Source: Chryseobacterium sp. E1 (GTDB lineage Bacteria > Bacteroidota > Bacteroidia > Flavobacteriales > Weeksellaceae). From it: a stretch of DNA of 64,000 bases. The stretch is from assembly GCA_019203745.1 (NCBI GenBank), contig CP078104.1, positions 3,906,001-3,970,000 on the forward strand, given 5' to 3'. Below are positions 9,765 to 20,291 of this stretch, in pieces (within the stretch, counting starts at the first letter, position 1; every line of letters begins with the position of its first letter). The notes under the pieces are model-generated. The model saw nothing but the letters and a program-made list of their open reading frames with translations, made no database searches and was not told where the DNA came from. The position numbers and the translations under genes were made by a program.

Positions 9765-11387
9765 TTATCCTAAGTATGGATATTTATAGTCTTTTGGAGA
9801 AACAAACGTTTCTTTCACACTTCTTACAGACGTCCATCTGAGAAGGTTCATTTTAGAACCCGCTTTGTCATTAGTTCCCGAAGCTCTACCACCACCGAAA
9901 GGCTGTTGTCCTACTACGGCACCGGTTGGTTTATCGTTGATGTAGAAGTTACCGGATGCGTTTTCTAAAGCTTTGTAAGCTTCAGCAATTGCATAACGAT
10001 CCTGAGAGAAAACAGAACCTGTTAATGAATAAGGAGAAGAAGAATCTACCAGTTTAAGAGTCTCTTTCCAGTCCGCATCTTCATAAACAAATACAGAAAG
10101 GATTGGCCCGAAAATCTCTTCTACCATACTTTCGTATTGAGGGTTTGTAGTTTCAATAACTGTTGGATGTACAAACCATCCTTTGGAATCATCACAAGTT
10201 CCACCAATTGCTACAGTAGCCTCAGAAGATTCGTTTGCTCTCGTGATGTATCCTTTACATTTTTCGAAAGAATTTTTATCAATTACTGCATTCACGAAGT
10301 TAGATGGATCTTCAGGAGAACCGATTTTAATAGTAGCCATCTGAGCTTCCATTACTTTTTTCACATCAGCCCAAAGAGACTTAGGAACATAAGCTCTTGA
10401 AGCCGCAGAACATTTTTGTCCCTGGTATTCGAAAGCACCTCTTACCAAAGCAGTCGCTACAGCTTCTACATTAGCAGACGGGTGAGCAATCACGAAATCT
10501 TTACCTCCGGTTTCCCCAACAATTCTCGGATAGGTTCTGTAGTTGTGGATATTGTCACCGATCATTTTCCACATTCCCTGGAATACTTTTGTAGATCCTG
10601 TGAAGTGAAGACCTGCGAAATCTTTATGAGCCAGTACTTTCTCAGCAGTTTCTTTACCATCTGTAAAGATCATATTGATAACCCTGCAGGAAGACCCGCT
10701 TCTATTAATACATCCATGATCACTTTTGCAGAATAAACCTGCTTGTCAGAAGGTTTCCAAACTACAACGTTTCCTAACATGGCCATACAGGTAGGAAGAT
10801 TTCCGGAAATCGCTGTAAAGTTGAATGGAGTTACTGCAAAACAGAATCCTTCCAATGGTCTGTATTCTACACGGTTCCAGATACCATTATCAGAAACCGG
10901 CTGCTCAGAATACATTTCTGTCATGAATTCTACATTGAATCTTAAGAAATCGATAAACTCACAGGCAGAATCAATTTCAGCCTGGTGTACATTTTTAGAC
11001 TGCCCGATCATCGTAGCTGCATTGATGACATCTCTGTAAGGACCAGCCAACAAATCAGCTGCTTTAAGAAAATAGCTGCACGTTGTTCCCAACCTAGTTC
11101 ATTCCATGCTTCTTTAGCTGCCAATGCCGCATTGATAGCGTCATCCACATGCTGCATACCACCCTGGTAGTAAAATCCGAAGTCGTGAGCATGATCCTGA
11201 GGAGACTGAAGCTGTACTTTGTTCTCAGTTTTTACTTCCTTTCCATTGATGATCATGGGAATTTCAACCTTTTCAGCCCACATTTTTTATAAGTGCTGAT
11301 AAGGCTTTTTACTTCAGGAGATCCCGGTTCATAAGAATTTACCGGTTCGTTTACCGCTAATGGTACTTGCGAAATTGCTTTTGACAT
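9765..11387 (-). CDS. pruA: L-glutamate gamma-semialdehyde dehydrogenase (1-pyrroline-5-carboxylate dehydrogenase)
   Basis: NAD-dependent aldehyde dehydrogenase that oxidises glutamate semialdehyde to glutamate in proline degradation. Start MSKAISQVPLAVNEP at 11387; total about 541 residues, the usual length for the Bacteroidetes enzyme. Visible motifs: FNFTAISGNL and VVWKPSD of the NAD site, GLHFTGST, the general base Glu in VGETGGKD, the catalytic Cys in YQGQKCSAASR, and the C-terminal GGRASGTNDKAG. Three reading segments join through indels near 10670, 11050-11090 and 11284. No proline dehydrogenase gene lies next to it. Function is confident. Confidence 0.92.
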
Positions 11388-11845
11388 ATTACGTTTTTAT
11401 TATTTTTATTAAATTGAATGTTGTATACAAATTTACGATAATTATAAGGAAAGAAAAAATACCGCCTGTTTTTGTGAAATAAATTTTGATAGTAAATAAT
11501 CAATTCATTCAATATGTTGAGCAAATCATTGCAGGAATTACCTCAAAGGAATATAAAGTTCAGTTTTTGAGCAATAGAGTTTCTGAATAGTTGGAAGCAG
11601 GAAGAGGGATGCTGGAAGTACTGCCAGACGTTATTATTGTGAATCTTATTTGAATCAGGTGGATAACATTCGCTTCATCAAATCAACACATTTGATTTCA
11701 CCCTTTGCTCCCTAAAATAGCCAGTATCAAATAAATCCTTTGCTTTAAAAACACTATACTGTATTCAGTTAAATCTGAGATAATTGATTCTCCAAACCCC
11801 GGCAACTTCCAACTTCTAGCTTCTCCTTTCCAATCCAACAAAACG
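11388..11845. other. Intergenic stretch with degenerate purine/pyrimidine repeats, no gene seen
   Basis: About 460 bases without a supported gene. It contains GGAAGC-AGGAAG type words near 11596-11625 and the complementary type CTTCCAACTTC near 11806, a low-complexity pattern I associate with intergenic repeats in this genus. I see no tRNA, no clear hairpin with a T-run and no credible ORF. Confidence 0.5.
11428..11435 (-). promoter_or_regulatory. Possible -7 element for pruA
   Basis: Reads TAAATTTG on the minus strand, matching TAnnTTTG, about 40 bases before the ATG at 11387. No good -33 TTG is seen. Confidence 0.35.
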
Positions 11846-12949
11846 CTACAGCTTTTCGTTTTCCAGGATCTTCAGAACAAGCTTTTCTTCCTTTGTAAGG
11901 CTGGCTTTTCCATCGTTTTCTTCTATCACATCCAGCTCATCAAGGTATTTTTGATAGTATTATTTTCATACAGATTGATGACCAGAGGATGCACATAATA
12001 TTTCCGGCATACGGCAGTTGTATTGCCAAGATGGTCTGCAACAATATCCAGAGCTTCCTTTACCTTCTTCTTATATTCAGTGTTATTTTCTGCATATCCT
12101 ATTTCTTTAAATGCGATCAGGGCACTTACCGTTCCGGACCAGGTCCTGAAATCTTTAGCAGTAAAATCTTCACCGCTTATTTCTTTGATATAATCATTCA
12201 CCATTCCGGAATCTACAGAATGTCGGTTTCCTTCATCATCAAGATACTGAAAAGCTCCTTTCCGGGAATATCCTTGCACTTCTGAACCAGCCTTGCCAGT
12301 TTCTTGTTTCTAAGATCCACGTGGTGCATAATTCCCTTTTTCCCTTTGAATGAAAAGATAATTTTCTGGCCCTTTATTTCTACGTGTTTATCCTTTAAGG
12401 TTGTCAGTCCGAAAGATCCGTACAGCTTTTCATAGACATTGTTCCCGATACGGATATTGGTTCTCTGCATAAGGCTGACGATCAGAGCCAGTATTTTGCG
12501 CTTTTCAAAATTCCGCAAAGCAAGGTCCTGTTCAATATGAAGTCTCATATTGGGTAGCGCATACCCGAACTGAAGCATCCTGTAGAATTTGGTATGATTT
12601 CTTAAAGCACTCCATAAAGGATGATAGCGGTACTGCTTTCTTTTCTTCACATCAAAACCTGTTGCCTGAAGATGTCCGTTTTCCAGAGCACATATCCATA
12701 CGTTTTCCCAGGCCGGAGGGATCACAAGCTTGTTGATTCTAGTTATCTCATCCTTATCCCGGATCTTTTCCCCGTCTTTGTAATAAGAATATTTTTTCCT
12801 GTTTTCTTACGGGTAATCCCGGCTGTGTCTGCATCGGTAGTATACACAAGGTGTACCGCCTTTGCAGAAGCTTCCGGGTCTTTCATGATTTTAACAATTT
12901 TTGCAGGTTTTAAATGAGAAATGATCTCTACCTCTGTATTCTTCTCCAT
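11846..12949 (-). CDS. DNA topoisomerase IB (poxvirus/bacterial type), frameshifted
   Basis: Monomeric type IB topoisomerase that relaxes supercoils through a 3'-phosphotyrosine. The N-terminal DNA-binding part contains IPPAWENVWIC and KKRKQYRYHP, and the catalytic part contains RTNIRIGNNVYEK and YGSFGLTTL. The nucleophile Tyr lies in CRKYYVHP near the end. Restoring the frame after LYENN gives the C-terminus YLDELDVIEEN...KILENEKL and the stop at 11846, for about 367 residues. Indels lie near 11950, 12245 and 12735. It is followed upstream on the same strand by a small lipoprotein and a DUF6526-like gene. Confidence 0.9.
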
Positions 12950-12958
12950 ACAAAATGG

Positions 12959-13125
12959 TTAAGAGTTTTTACCCCTCGAAAAAATAAGTAAAAGAATTAC
13001 TGCAATGATACAGACTAAGAGAATTCCCACCACATTCCGGCTTTAAAAATTGTTCCTACGGCCTCACAGCTTGTTAATGTCAACAAACCTAATATCGTAA
13101 TACTGTAAATGCTCCACTTTTTCAT
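12959..13125 (-). CDS. Small lipoprotein with one membrane helix, one frameshift
   Basis: The ATG at 13125 starts MKKWSIYSITILGLLTLTSC, a lipoprotein signal with lipobox LTSC. After it come EAVGTIFKAGMWWG and a hydrophobic helix ILLVCIIAVILLLIF, ending with basic SRGKNS at 12959. One G is missing in a G-run (TGGTGGG for TGGTGGGG); corrected length is 55 residues. It belongs to a family of tiny SCEAVGTIFKAGMW proteins seen in Flavobacteriia that databases sometimes mislabel as phosphatidate cytidylyltransferase. The real function is unknown. It lies 10 bases upstream of the topoisomerase start. Confidence 0.7.
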
Positions 13126-13144
13126 AGCTTACTATTTTTTGGTA

Positions 13145-13582
13145 TTAAATTCTGAGCAGGTCAGGTTTCCAGTTTTTGATTGATCTCTTGATCTCGTCTC
13201 CTGAGATGTTTTCATGAAGAGCCCTGTACAGCAGTTCTTTAAATTCATCATCATAGGTAAACCTTAGGGCAGCAATCTGGTCAAATCTTAATTTGTCTGC
13301 AGTTTCATCAGATCTTATATTGAAAATTTCATAATAGCGCTGCTTAAACTCAAGAATCACCATACGGTTTTGAAGTCCTAAAGCATAATGCTGTCTGGTC
13401 ATTATTGCCAGATAAAAAAGCAGAAAAATTACAATCGAAAACAGGATCCAGACCAGCTGGTTTTCAGGATCATCCCAAATTTTATAAATTCCAAAAATCT
13501 CTAATAAGATCAATACCGGTAGATAAACAAAATGATGTGGCGGATAAAATTTCCTGTGGTTTTTGTAATTCTGCTGTTTCAT
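13145..13582 (-). CDS. Conserved membrane protein, DUF6526-like
   Basis: Intact 145-residue protein. An N-terminal hydrophilic stretch (QQNYKNHRKFYPPHHF) is followed by two membrane helices at about residues 18-36 and 42-62, then a soluble, charged C-terminal domain with the segment RFDQIAALRF..DDEF. I recognise the layout of the DUF6526 family, which has no known function. It lies just upstream of the small lipoprotein and the topoisomerase on the same strand, so the three may be co-transcribed. Confidence 0.7.
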   Translation of the reverse strand: MKQQNYKNHRKFYPPHHFVYLPVLILLEIFGIYKIWDDPENQLVWILFSIVIFLLFYLAIMTRQHYALGLQNRMVILEFKQRYYEIFNIRSDETADKLRFDQIAALRFTYDDEFKELLYRALHENISGDEIKRSIKNWKPDLLRI

Positions 13583-13887
13583 AGGAAATAATGCAGCAAT
13601 AATCCTTCCAAAATATTATTATTTCAACAATTAAATAGGTTTTGTGGTATGAATTTTATTTTTATGGAAATATATGAATGGGATTCGGTTCTGTATGATG
13701 TGTAAAATCTATGTTGTTCTCAATCATTTTTTCAATTCTAAGGCTCTTTCGGTTATGTAAAATATAAGTTCTCTGTATATACAATCATAATTCATGAAAA
13801 ATAACAGTTTATAAAGGAAAATAGAGTATTGATTTGATTCTTTGACTTCAAATTTTTCGTAACTTTCGGTGTTTAAAAAAGAAAAGA
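13583..13887. other. Divergent intergenic region
   Basis: About 305 AT-rich bases between the divergent DUF6526-like gene and pepP. A candidate pepP promoter has TTG at 13834-13836 and TAACTTTC at 13860-13867, one base off TAnnTTTG. No gene is supported. Confidence 0.45.
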
Positions 13888-15656
13888 ATGACTTCAAAGG
13901 AAAAAGTTGCTGCGCTTCGTGAAGAAATGCAGAAAAATAATGTTGATGCATTTATAGTATATTCTGCAGATCCGCATATGAGCGAGTATCTTCCCGAAGA
14001 ATGGCAGGAGAGAGCATGGCTTTCAGGATTCTTAGGTTCCGCCGGTTTTGTGGTGGTTACAAAAGATAAAGCCGGACTTTGGACAGATGGAAGATACTTT
14101 ACACAAGCCGCTATTGAACTGGAAGGTTCAGGAATTGACCTTTTCAAAGATGGAATGGAAGGAACCCCGAATTATATCGACTGGATCATTTCTGAAATTC
14201 CTACAGGCGGAAAAGTGGCCGTGAATGCTTTAGCTGCCTCTAATGCTAATTGGGAACTGCTTACTCAGAAATTGAATTCAAAAAATATCAGCCTGGCAGA
14301 TATTCCGCTTTTAAAAGAAGTATGGAAAGAAAGAGGTACGGCATCAGCCAATCCTATTTACGCACATCCTGTGGAAAGAGCAGGGAAATCCGTTGCAGAT
14401 AAAATCGCTGCCATCCGTCAGAAAATGGAAGAGCAGGAAGCTACCGTTCATATTATTTCAAGTCTGGATGACGTAGCCTGGACGCTGAATTTAAGGGGAG
14501 TGATGTAGATTGCAACCCTGTGTTTTTAGGATACATCGTTATTACTAAAAATGATGCGGTTCTGTTTACAGGATTGGAAAAAATGGATGTAGAAGCCAGA
14601 AAACAAATGGATGATTCTTTCGTAAAGATGATGCCTTACGAAGAGTTCTACAACTATCTGAAAACATTCAAAAACGAAAAAGTGCTGGTTTCTCCCAATA
14701 CAAACCAGCAGATATTTGCTACGCTACAGGCAGAAAACCAGTTTATCAAAGCTCCGGTTCCCGGAAATCTGATGAAAGCACAGAAAAATGAAGCTGAACT
14801 GGAAGGATTCAGAAAAGTAATGGTAAGGGACGGAGTAGCGATGGTGAAGTTCCTTTACTGGCTGACTCATAATGCCGGAAAAGAAGCAATGAATGAATAT
14901 TCTATCGGTGAAAAACTGAGAAGCTTCCGTGCTGAAGGAGAAAATTTTGTAGGCGAAAGCTTCGGTTCTATCATAGGATATAAAGACAATGGTGCCATTA
15001 TGCACTATTCTGCCAAAAAAGAAGGAAGCAAAGAAGTTACCAATGAAGATACGATTCTTGTAGATTCAGGAGGGCAGTACCTTGAAGGAACTACAGATAT
15101 CACAAGAACCTTTGCATTGGGAACACCTTCCGAAGAATTTAAAAGAAATTCAACATTGGTATTGCAGGGACTGATCCGCCTATCCATGGTGAAATTCCCG
15201 AAAGGTACCAAAGGAGTACATCTGGATGCCATCGCAAGACTTCCTTTATGGATGGAAGGTAAAGACTTCAACCATGGAACAGGACATGGAGTAGGAAGCT
15301 TCATGAACGTTCACGAAGGACCTCAGAACATCAGAAAAGACCTGAATCCTCAGGATCTTCTTCCGGGAATGGTATGTTCAAACGAACCTGGATACTATTT
15401 GGAAGGCCATTACGGAATCCGTCATGAGAACCTTATTGCAGTAAAAGAAGCAGAAAAAACCATTCACGGAACATTCTATGAATTTGAGACATTAACGTTC
15501 TGCCCGTTCTTCAAAGATACCGTAGTGAAAGAAATACTTTCAGAACAGGAAATTGCCTGGTTAAACTCTTATCATAAGACCTGTGAAGAGAAACTGGCAC
15601 CTCATCTTGAAGGCGAAGTTAAAGAATGGTTCCTGCAGTTGGTAAGCCCTCTTTAA
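13888..15656 (+). CDS. pepP: Xaa-Pro aminopeptidase (M24B), one frameshift
   Basis: Two-metal aminopeptidase that removes an N-terminal residue before proline, about 589 residues and probably cytosolic. Order: N-terminal creatinase-like domain (about 1-130), a second non-catalytic domain (about 150-310), then the pita-bread catalytic domain. Metal ligands are visible: Asp in VDSGGQY, Asp in GTTDITRT, His in HGTGHGVG, Glu in SNEPGYY and Glu in YEFETLTF. The length with two N-terminal domains matches the long eukaryote-like APP1 class common in Bacteroidetes. The only break is near 14500, where one A is missing from GGGGAAGTGAT; restoring it gives LRGSDVDCNPVFLGY. Confidence 0.93.
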
Positions 15657-15731
15657 TTAGACAGTATAAAGTCAGGAATAAAACCTATTTTTAAACCCCT
15701 GAACATAATAATTGTTAGATCATCTAAAGTT

Positions 15732-15759
15732 CTGTAAGTTTTCTTGCAGGGCTTTTTTC
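15732..15759 (+). terminator. Terminator of pepP
   Basis: Stem CTGTAAG / CTTGCAG (one G-U pair in RNA) with a TTTT loop, then GGC and six T's. It lies about 75 bases after the pepP stop. Confidence 0.65.
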
Positions 15760-15805
15760 TTTACGCAACAGTATTTTTACGGATAATTTTTAGGGATTTT
15801 CCTGA

Positions 15806-15835
15806 TTGCTAAAAAAAGCGCTCTGCCTATCTTTG
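15806..15835 (+). promoter_or_regulatory. Orphan promoter
   Basis: TTG at 15806-15808 and TATCTTTG at 15828-15835, with a 19-base spacer: a textbook Bacteroidetes sigma-ABfr promoter. No coding sequence follows on this strand, only about 85 bases ending in a terminator. Confidence 0.7.
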
Positions 15836-15841
15836 TACCAA

Positions 15842-15924
15842 CACAAACATCATTCATATCTTCATATAAATAACTCAATCAATTCAAAACGGTAGAAATC
15901 ATCTCGTCCTGAGATGATTTTTTT
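15842..15924 (+). ncRNA. Candidate small RNA, about 80 nt
   Basis: The stretch begins where transcription from the orphan promoter at 15806-15835 should start. It ends in a strong intrinsic terminator (stem AATCATCTC / GAGATGATT with loop GTCCT, then a run of T's, 15897-15924). There is no ATG before the terminator, so it is not a leader peptide. The 5' half is unstructured and rich in A and C (several CAA and TCAAT words), as expected for a seed region. It runs convergent to the siderophore-reductase gene, whose stop overlaps the T-run, so the RNA touches the 3' end of that mRNA. No similarity to a known RNA family is claimed. Confidence 0.5.
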
Positions 15925-16653
15925 ATTGAATGCTAAAGCCCTTTTTTCCTTTGATCCAGTAGGCCTGTGATCTGATACATCTGGAAGAGACACCTTTTGC
16001 CTTAAGGAAATTTCTTACAGCAGGCATTCTTGTCCCGTTTCCGGTAAGGTAAAAGGTAACCTGGTCATCATCCACAGCCTGTTTTTCCTCTTTCAGAAAT
16101 CCGGTAAGCACTTCAATGATATCCATTGTGTTGTTTTTCGGGGTATGATAGCCATATAAGCCCAGCTCTTCCAATACAGCCGGAGTTTCCAGCTCGTGAA
16201 GGCATACAAATGTCTGTTTCAATTCTTCAGCAGCCTGCTGTATGGAAAGTGAACTTCCCAATGAGGTCTCATCTCCTATGGAAAAATGAATCTGAGTATC
16301 AGGCTCAAAAAAACGTTTTCCCCTCGGCATTAGAATTTTTACAGAATCACCTGTATCCAGCTGATTGACGAAACTATTGCCCACAGCTGTATGATCATGA
16401 AGATGAAACAGGACATCAAAAGTATTGGTTATTGGGTTAAAATTGAAAGGAGAATAGTTCCGGAAATCCCGGTCATTAACTCTTATTCCAATGGCATAAG
16501 CCGGTTCAAAATGAACATCCTGCAAATCTGTGGCAAAACGTATGCAGCAAAGATGATCAGTGATTTTTTTATTTCAGTAACAGTGCAGTCTTTAAATTTT
16601 GAAGACCATACATTTTCCACGGTATCATTGATCCATTTAGGTAAACTAGGCAT
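15923..16653 (-). CDS. Siderophore-interacting protein (FAD/NAD(P)H ferric-siderophore reductase)
   Basis: Cytosolic flavoprotein of the SIP family that releases iron from imported siderophores. From the ATG at 16653, with one indel near 16530, it reads MPSLPKWINDTVENV... and about 243 residues in all. Visible: the FAD-binding RNYSPFNF (R-x-Y-[ST]) segment, GNSFVNQLDTGDSVKILMPRG, SIGDETSLG, and the SIP-type C-terminal part with FYLTGNGTRMPAVRNFLKAKG and the typical YWIKGKKG end. It lies downstream of an AraC regulator on the same strand with an 83-base gap, which suggests iron- or ligand-controlled co-expression. Confidence 0.85.
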
Positions 16654-16736
16654 AAGTATTTTTTTATTGCAAAGGACGCTTCAAAACGGATCAATACCGA
16701 TAGCGGTTTCAGGGTAATAGTTGGACTATTCGTGGT

Positions 16737-17611
16737 TTATCTCAGGTTTTTATTCTTTTCCCTGAACTTTGACGGAGACTGGCCTTCCAGTTTGGAAAAT
16801 AAACGGCTGAAATAGGTATGATCATTATACCCCAGTTCATAAGCAATTTCTTTTACGGTAAGATGAGTGAAAGCTAAGAGCCTTTTGGCTTCTATTAAAA
16901 CTTCCTGATGAATATAATACTGGGCAGAATATCCTGTTACCTCACGGATAACTTCCGTCAGATATCCCCGGGAGATATGTAAAGCTTCAGCATATTCTGA
17001 TGGACTTTTCATTGTTTTGAACTCTTTTCTTACCAGAATCCTGAATGCCCTTGTCAGTTGGGAAGAACGCTTTTCAGCCGATATTTCAAGGGAATTTTTA
17101 CGCAGATAGAGATGAGAAAACATTCCCATATAAGCATTCAGAAAAGATTGAATGACCAAAACTCCTTCCTTGGAAGCCAGCGCATCATCTGTACAGTAAT
17201 TCTTTAGCAGGCTGGCTGCAGATCGTATTTTTCTGTCCAGTTTTGATCTACAGGCAGAGGATGGATTTCCACCAGAGATTCTTCAAATACAGCACGCACT
17301 ATATCAGGAACGCTATCTGTTTTTACAGCAACAAACCAGCCTGATACGTTTTCCATCAGCAGTCCCTGATGTACCTGCCCCGGAAGCAGACAGAAAATGG
17401 TGGGTCCCCTGGATTCAATAATCTTAAAATCTACCATCATTCGTACATGGCCGCTTTCCATACAGGTGAAAATATAATGACTGTCCCGGTGTACTCCTTT
17501 ATCCATAAGGAATTCTTCCTGTTTTTCAGAACGTTTCTCTATTCTTTCCACTAAAAAGTTATGCTGAGAAACATCACTAAGGTCATAAGTGGTAATCTTG
17601 TGCTTCATCAT
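16737..17611 (-). CDS. AraC-family transcriptional regulator, one frameshift
   Basis: About 291 residues. The N-terminal half is a cupin-like ligand-binding domain (SHYIFTCMESGHVRMMVDF, PTIFCLLPGQVHQG). The C-terminal half is an AraC DNA-binding domain with two helix-turn-helix units (SPSEYAEALHISRGYLTEVIR and VKEIAYELGYNDHTYFSRLFS). The frame is lost around 17160-17215. I use the ATG at 17611; a TTG at 17617 is also open but overlaps the TAACTTTG element at 17615-17622. It is upstream of the siderophore-reductase gene on the same strand and probably controls it. Confidence 0.85.
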
Positions 17612-17823
17612 AGACAAAGTTATGATATATCCTAAAATGAATGATGCGTTTTTGTCATTTGAAACAATAGACAGGATTTCCGGGATAGATAGAAAAGATT
17701 TTGAAAAACATATAACCGGATTTCTTTTTCAAGAGTTAATCATCACTTGTTCTGCGGCGGTTTGATAAATAATTAATAAATATTTGACTATTTTCGCCGG
17801 GATCAATTGAAACCCGTAATACC

Positions 17824-18391
17824 ATGATGATACAGGATTATTTTCAGAGCTTCAATCTTTTTCTGAAGATGAAATTAAAGAGTTCCTACAGCTTTTCGAG
17901 TTGAGAAAAGTCAGTAAAAATGATTATTTCATCCATGAAGGCGAGCGGTGTAAAGAAGTAGGTTTTATAAAGTCCGGTATTTTCCGTTCTTTTTATATTT
18001 CTGATAATGGGAAAGATATGACTTATTGTTTCAGGTTTCCCAATCAGATGATTGCAGCCTATTCCTCATTTATTTCAGGAGGTCTGAGTAAAGAAAATAT
18101 GCAGGCGATTACCGACGCAGAGCTTCTGGTACTGAAAAAGAAACAGTAGATGAATGGGTGCAGGATCACCTGAACTGGACCCGCTTTGTGAAAATCATTG
18201 CCGAACAGGAATACCTGGAGCTTGAGACCAGGTTTTTCCAGCTTCAAAGGGATAGTGCTGCTCAGCGTTATTCCACATTGCTTACCAATCATCCTGATTA
18301 TATCCAGAATATTCCACTGCAGTATCTGGCTTCTTACCTTGGCATTACCCAAAGACATCTTAGCCGGATCAGAAAAGAAATTACTTTTTAG
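17824..18391 (+). CDS. Crp/Fnr-family transcriptional regulator, frameshifted
   Basis: About 190 residues. It has a cyclic-nucleotide-binding-like beta-roll (NDYFIHEGERCKEVGFIKSG, FRSFYISDNGKDMTYCF), then a dimerisation helix and a C-terminal helix-turn-helix (IPLQYLASYLGITQRHLSRIRK). One T is missing near 17862 and one base near 18145. Bacteroidetes members of this type usually lack the cAMP-contact residues and act with unknown ligands. It stands divergent to the AraC gene and about 165 bases before a two-gene redox operon that it may control. Confidence 0.83.
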
Positions 18392-18536
18392 AGATTAAAA
18401 TAATTTTGAAAAATGATAACGTATCCAATTGATCTCCAAAACAACCTTATGTAAACTCATCGTCTATGTTCCTGTGTTATTAAATACCTGACTTCCCTTT
18501 TAGACATTTGTCCTGTTTCAGGGATTGGCGGCTCTG

Positions 18537-18544
18537 TAATTTTG
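18537..18544 (+). promoter_or_regulatory. -7 element for the redox operon
   Basis: TAATTTTG matches TAnnTTTG and sits 12 bases before the ATG at 18557. The best -33 TTG (18508-18510) is rather far, so the spacing is atypical. Confidence 0.45.
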
Positions 18545-18556
18545 TCAAAAAAACAT

Positions 18557-19580
18557 ATGGACACAATATTCTGGTCATAGGCGGCAACGGGTTAGTAGGA
18601 AAACAATTTCCCGTATTCTGAAATCAAGAAACCCTCAATTCAATATCTTTATTGGCGGACGTAAAGGAGGGAAACCAGAAAGTGACCTGAAAATAGACGT
18701 TACGGATCCAGCTACTTTTAAAACCATTACCGATAAAAAGATTACCATGATCATTCTTTCCGTGAATGATAAAAATGATCATATTCTTCGGTTTGCGATA
18801 GAGAATCATATTGACTACCTTGATATTACCAAACCTACGCCGGACCTTGTAAAAGCTTACAGTCTTGCCAAAAACCGGGAAATAGGCAGCAGAGTAGTAT
18901 TCAGTTCCGGATGGATGGGAGGAATTGTTCCTGGACTTGTCAGTACACTTTCAAACAATGCAGATGATATCCGGGAAATAAAGCTTTTCGTGTACTATTC
19001 TGTAAAAGATAAAGCCGGGGAAAGCTCAGCGCACTTTATGGCTGAGAATGTAGCGGTTCCTTTTCATGAGTATAAAAATGACAAACCTATTGCGATCCGG
19101 CATTTTCTAAACACTGAAGTTTTTGACTTTTCCTTTGGAATAGGAAAGAGGAATGCCTATAATTTTGACGTTCCCGATCTCTACATCTTAAACCATATTG
19201 AAAGAGTACCGGATGTAAGCGTTAAAATGACCTATAACTCAAAATTGATCACCTGGTTATTGGGCAGTTTTCAATATCTGAGAATCTTTAGTATTTTATC
19301 TTTAAAAGAACGAAAAATGATTTTCGGGTCAAGTGGAAACGGAGATCAGTCTGTCTTCGAAATTGTAGTAAAAGATCAAAACGGATCGAAAAGACTAAGT
19401 CTTCAAAGCACAGAAGGGCAGGCGGAGCTTACGGCTCTCTCAGCAGTACTGCACACAGAAGAACTATTGAAAAATCCTCATGAAAATAAAGTGTATTTCA
19501 GCCATCAGCTGCATGAACCTTTATCATTGCTGGAACAGCTTAGCGCTTATAAAACGATCAATATCAATATCGCATCATGA
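18557..19580 (+). CDS. NAD(P)-binding oxidoreductase, saccharopine-dehydrogenase-like
   Basis: About 342 residues. The start, after restoring one A near 18565 and one near 18605, reads MDTNILVIGGNGLVGKTISRIL, a Rossmann nucleotide site (GGNGLVG). FIGGRKGGKPESDLKIDVTD follows, as in the NADP-binding domain of the saccharopine dehydrogenase family. The C-terminal part carries WMGGIVPGLVST, typical of that family. It overlaps the next gene by 4 bases (ATGA), so the two are translationally coupled. The substrate is unknown; with the downstream quinone reductase it suggests a small-molecule redox or detoxification pathway. Confidence 0.75.
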
Positions 19581-20155
19581 AAAAAATAGCCATCATCAAT
19601 GGGCATCCGAATAAAGATTCCTTTAATTTTGGGATTGTGGATGCTTATAAATCCGGTGCCATGGAGTCAGGAGCTGAAATAAAAGAAATTACCATTGCAA
19701 ATCTCAATTTTGATCCTAATTTACGTTTCGGCTATCAGAAAAGGATGGAACTGGAGCCGGATCTTGTTAAAGCCTGGGAGATCATTCAATGGGCAAATCA
19801 TCTGGTTTGGGTGCATCCTGTATGGTGGGGAGGGTTGCCTTCCATTACAAAAGGATTTATAGACCGGCTTTTTCTTCCCGGTTTTGCATATCAGTACAGA
19901 AAAAATTCTGTATGGTGGGATAAGCTTTTGAAAGGAAAAACCGCCCATATTATCACAACCCTTGATCAGCCCGGATGGTATTATCGTCTGATGTACGGAA
20001 GGCCAAGCGTTAATCAGTTAAAAAAATCAACACTGGAGTTTTGTGGGGTAAAACCGGTAAAGGTAACTTATATAGGAACGATCAGAAATTCTAAAGATGA
20101 GCAGCGGAGGAAATGGCTGGAGAAAGCTAAAGCATTGGGAAGGCGGTTGAAATAA
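19577..20155 (+). CDS. NAD(P)H-dependent oxidoreductase, flavodoxin-like fold
   Basis: Intact 192-residue quinone-reductase-type flavoprotein (NQO1/MdaB/KefF superfamily). Visible: the FMN/FAD phosphate segment INGHPNKDSFN at the N-terminus, and the flavin-contact region WVHPVWWGGLPSITKGFIDRLFLPGFAY typical of the family. It starts inside the stop of the upstream dehydrogenase gene (ATGA overlap), so they form a two-gene operon. Likely role: two-electron reduction of quinones or related electrophiles. Confidence 0.9.
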   Translation: MKKIAIINGHPNKDSFNFGIVDAYKSGAMESGAEIKEITIANLNFDPNLRFGYQKRMELEPDLVKAWEIIQWANHLVWVHPVWWGGLPSITKGFIDRLFLPGFAYQYRKNSVWWDKLLKGKTAHIITTLDQPGWYYRLMYGRPSVNQLKKSTLEFCGVKPVKVTYIGTIRNSKDEQRRKWLEKAKALGRRLK

Positions 20156-20291
20156 ATCAGCCATCCGGGTAAATACCGGGTTGTAAGATTACGTATTTAT
20201 ACGGTTGGGCATCCGGAACTTTAATCTGAAATTTGTGACATTACTGTAACGCAGTTATACAGTTCAATTTTTATATGAATATACATCAGAG

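Noticed and set aside
13724..14147. Minus-strand ORFs over the start of pepP
   Set aside because: They are antisense to the conserved N-terminus of Xaa-Pro aminopeptidase and to its probable promoter.
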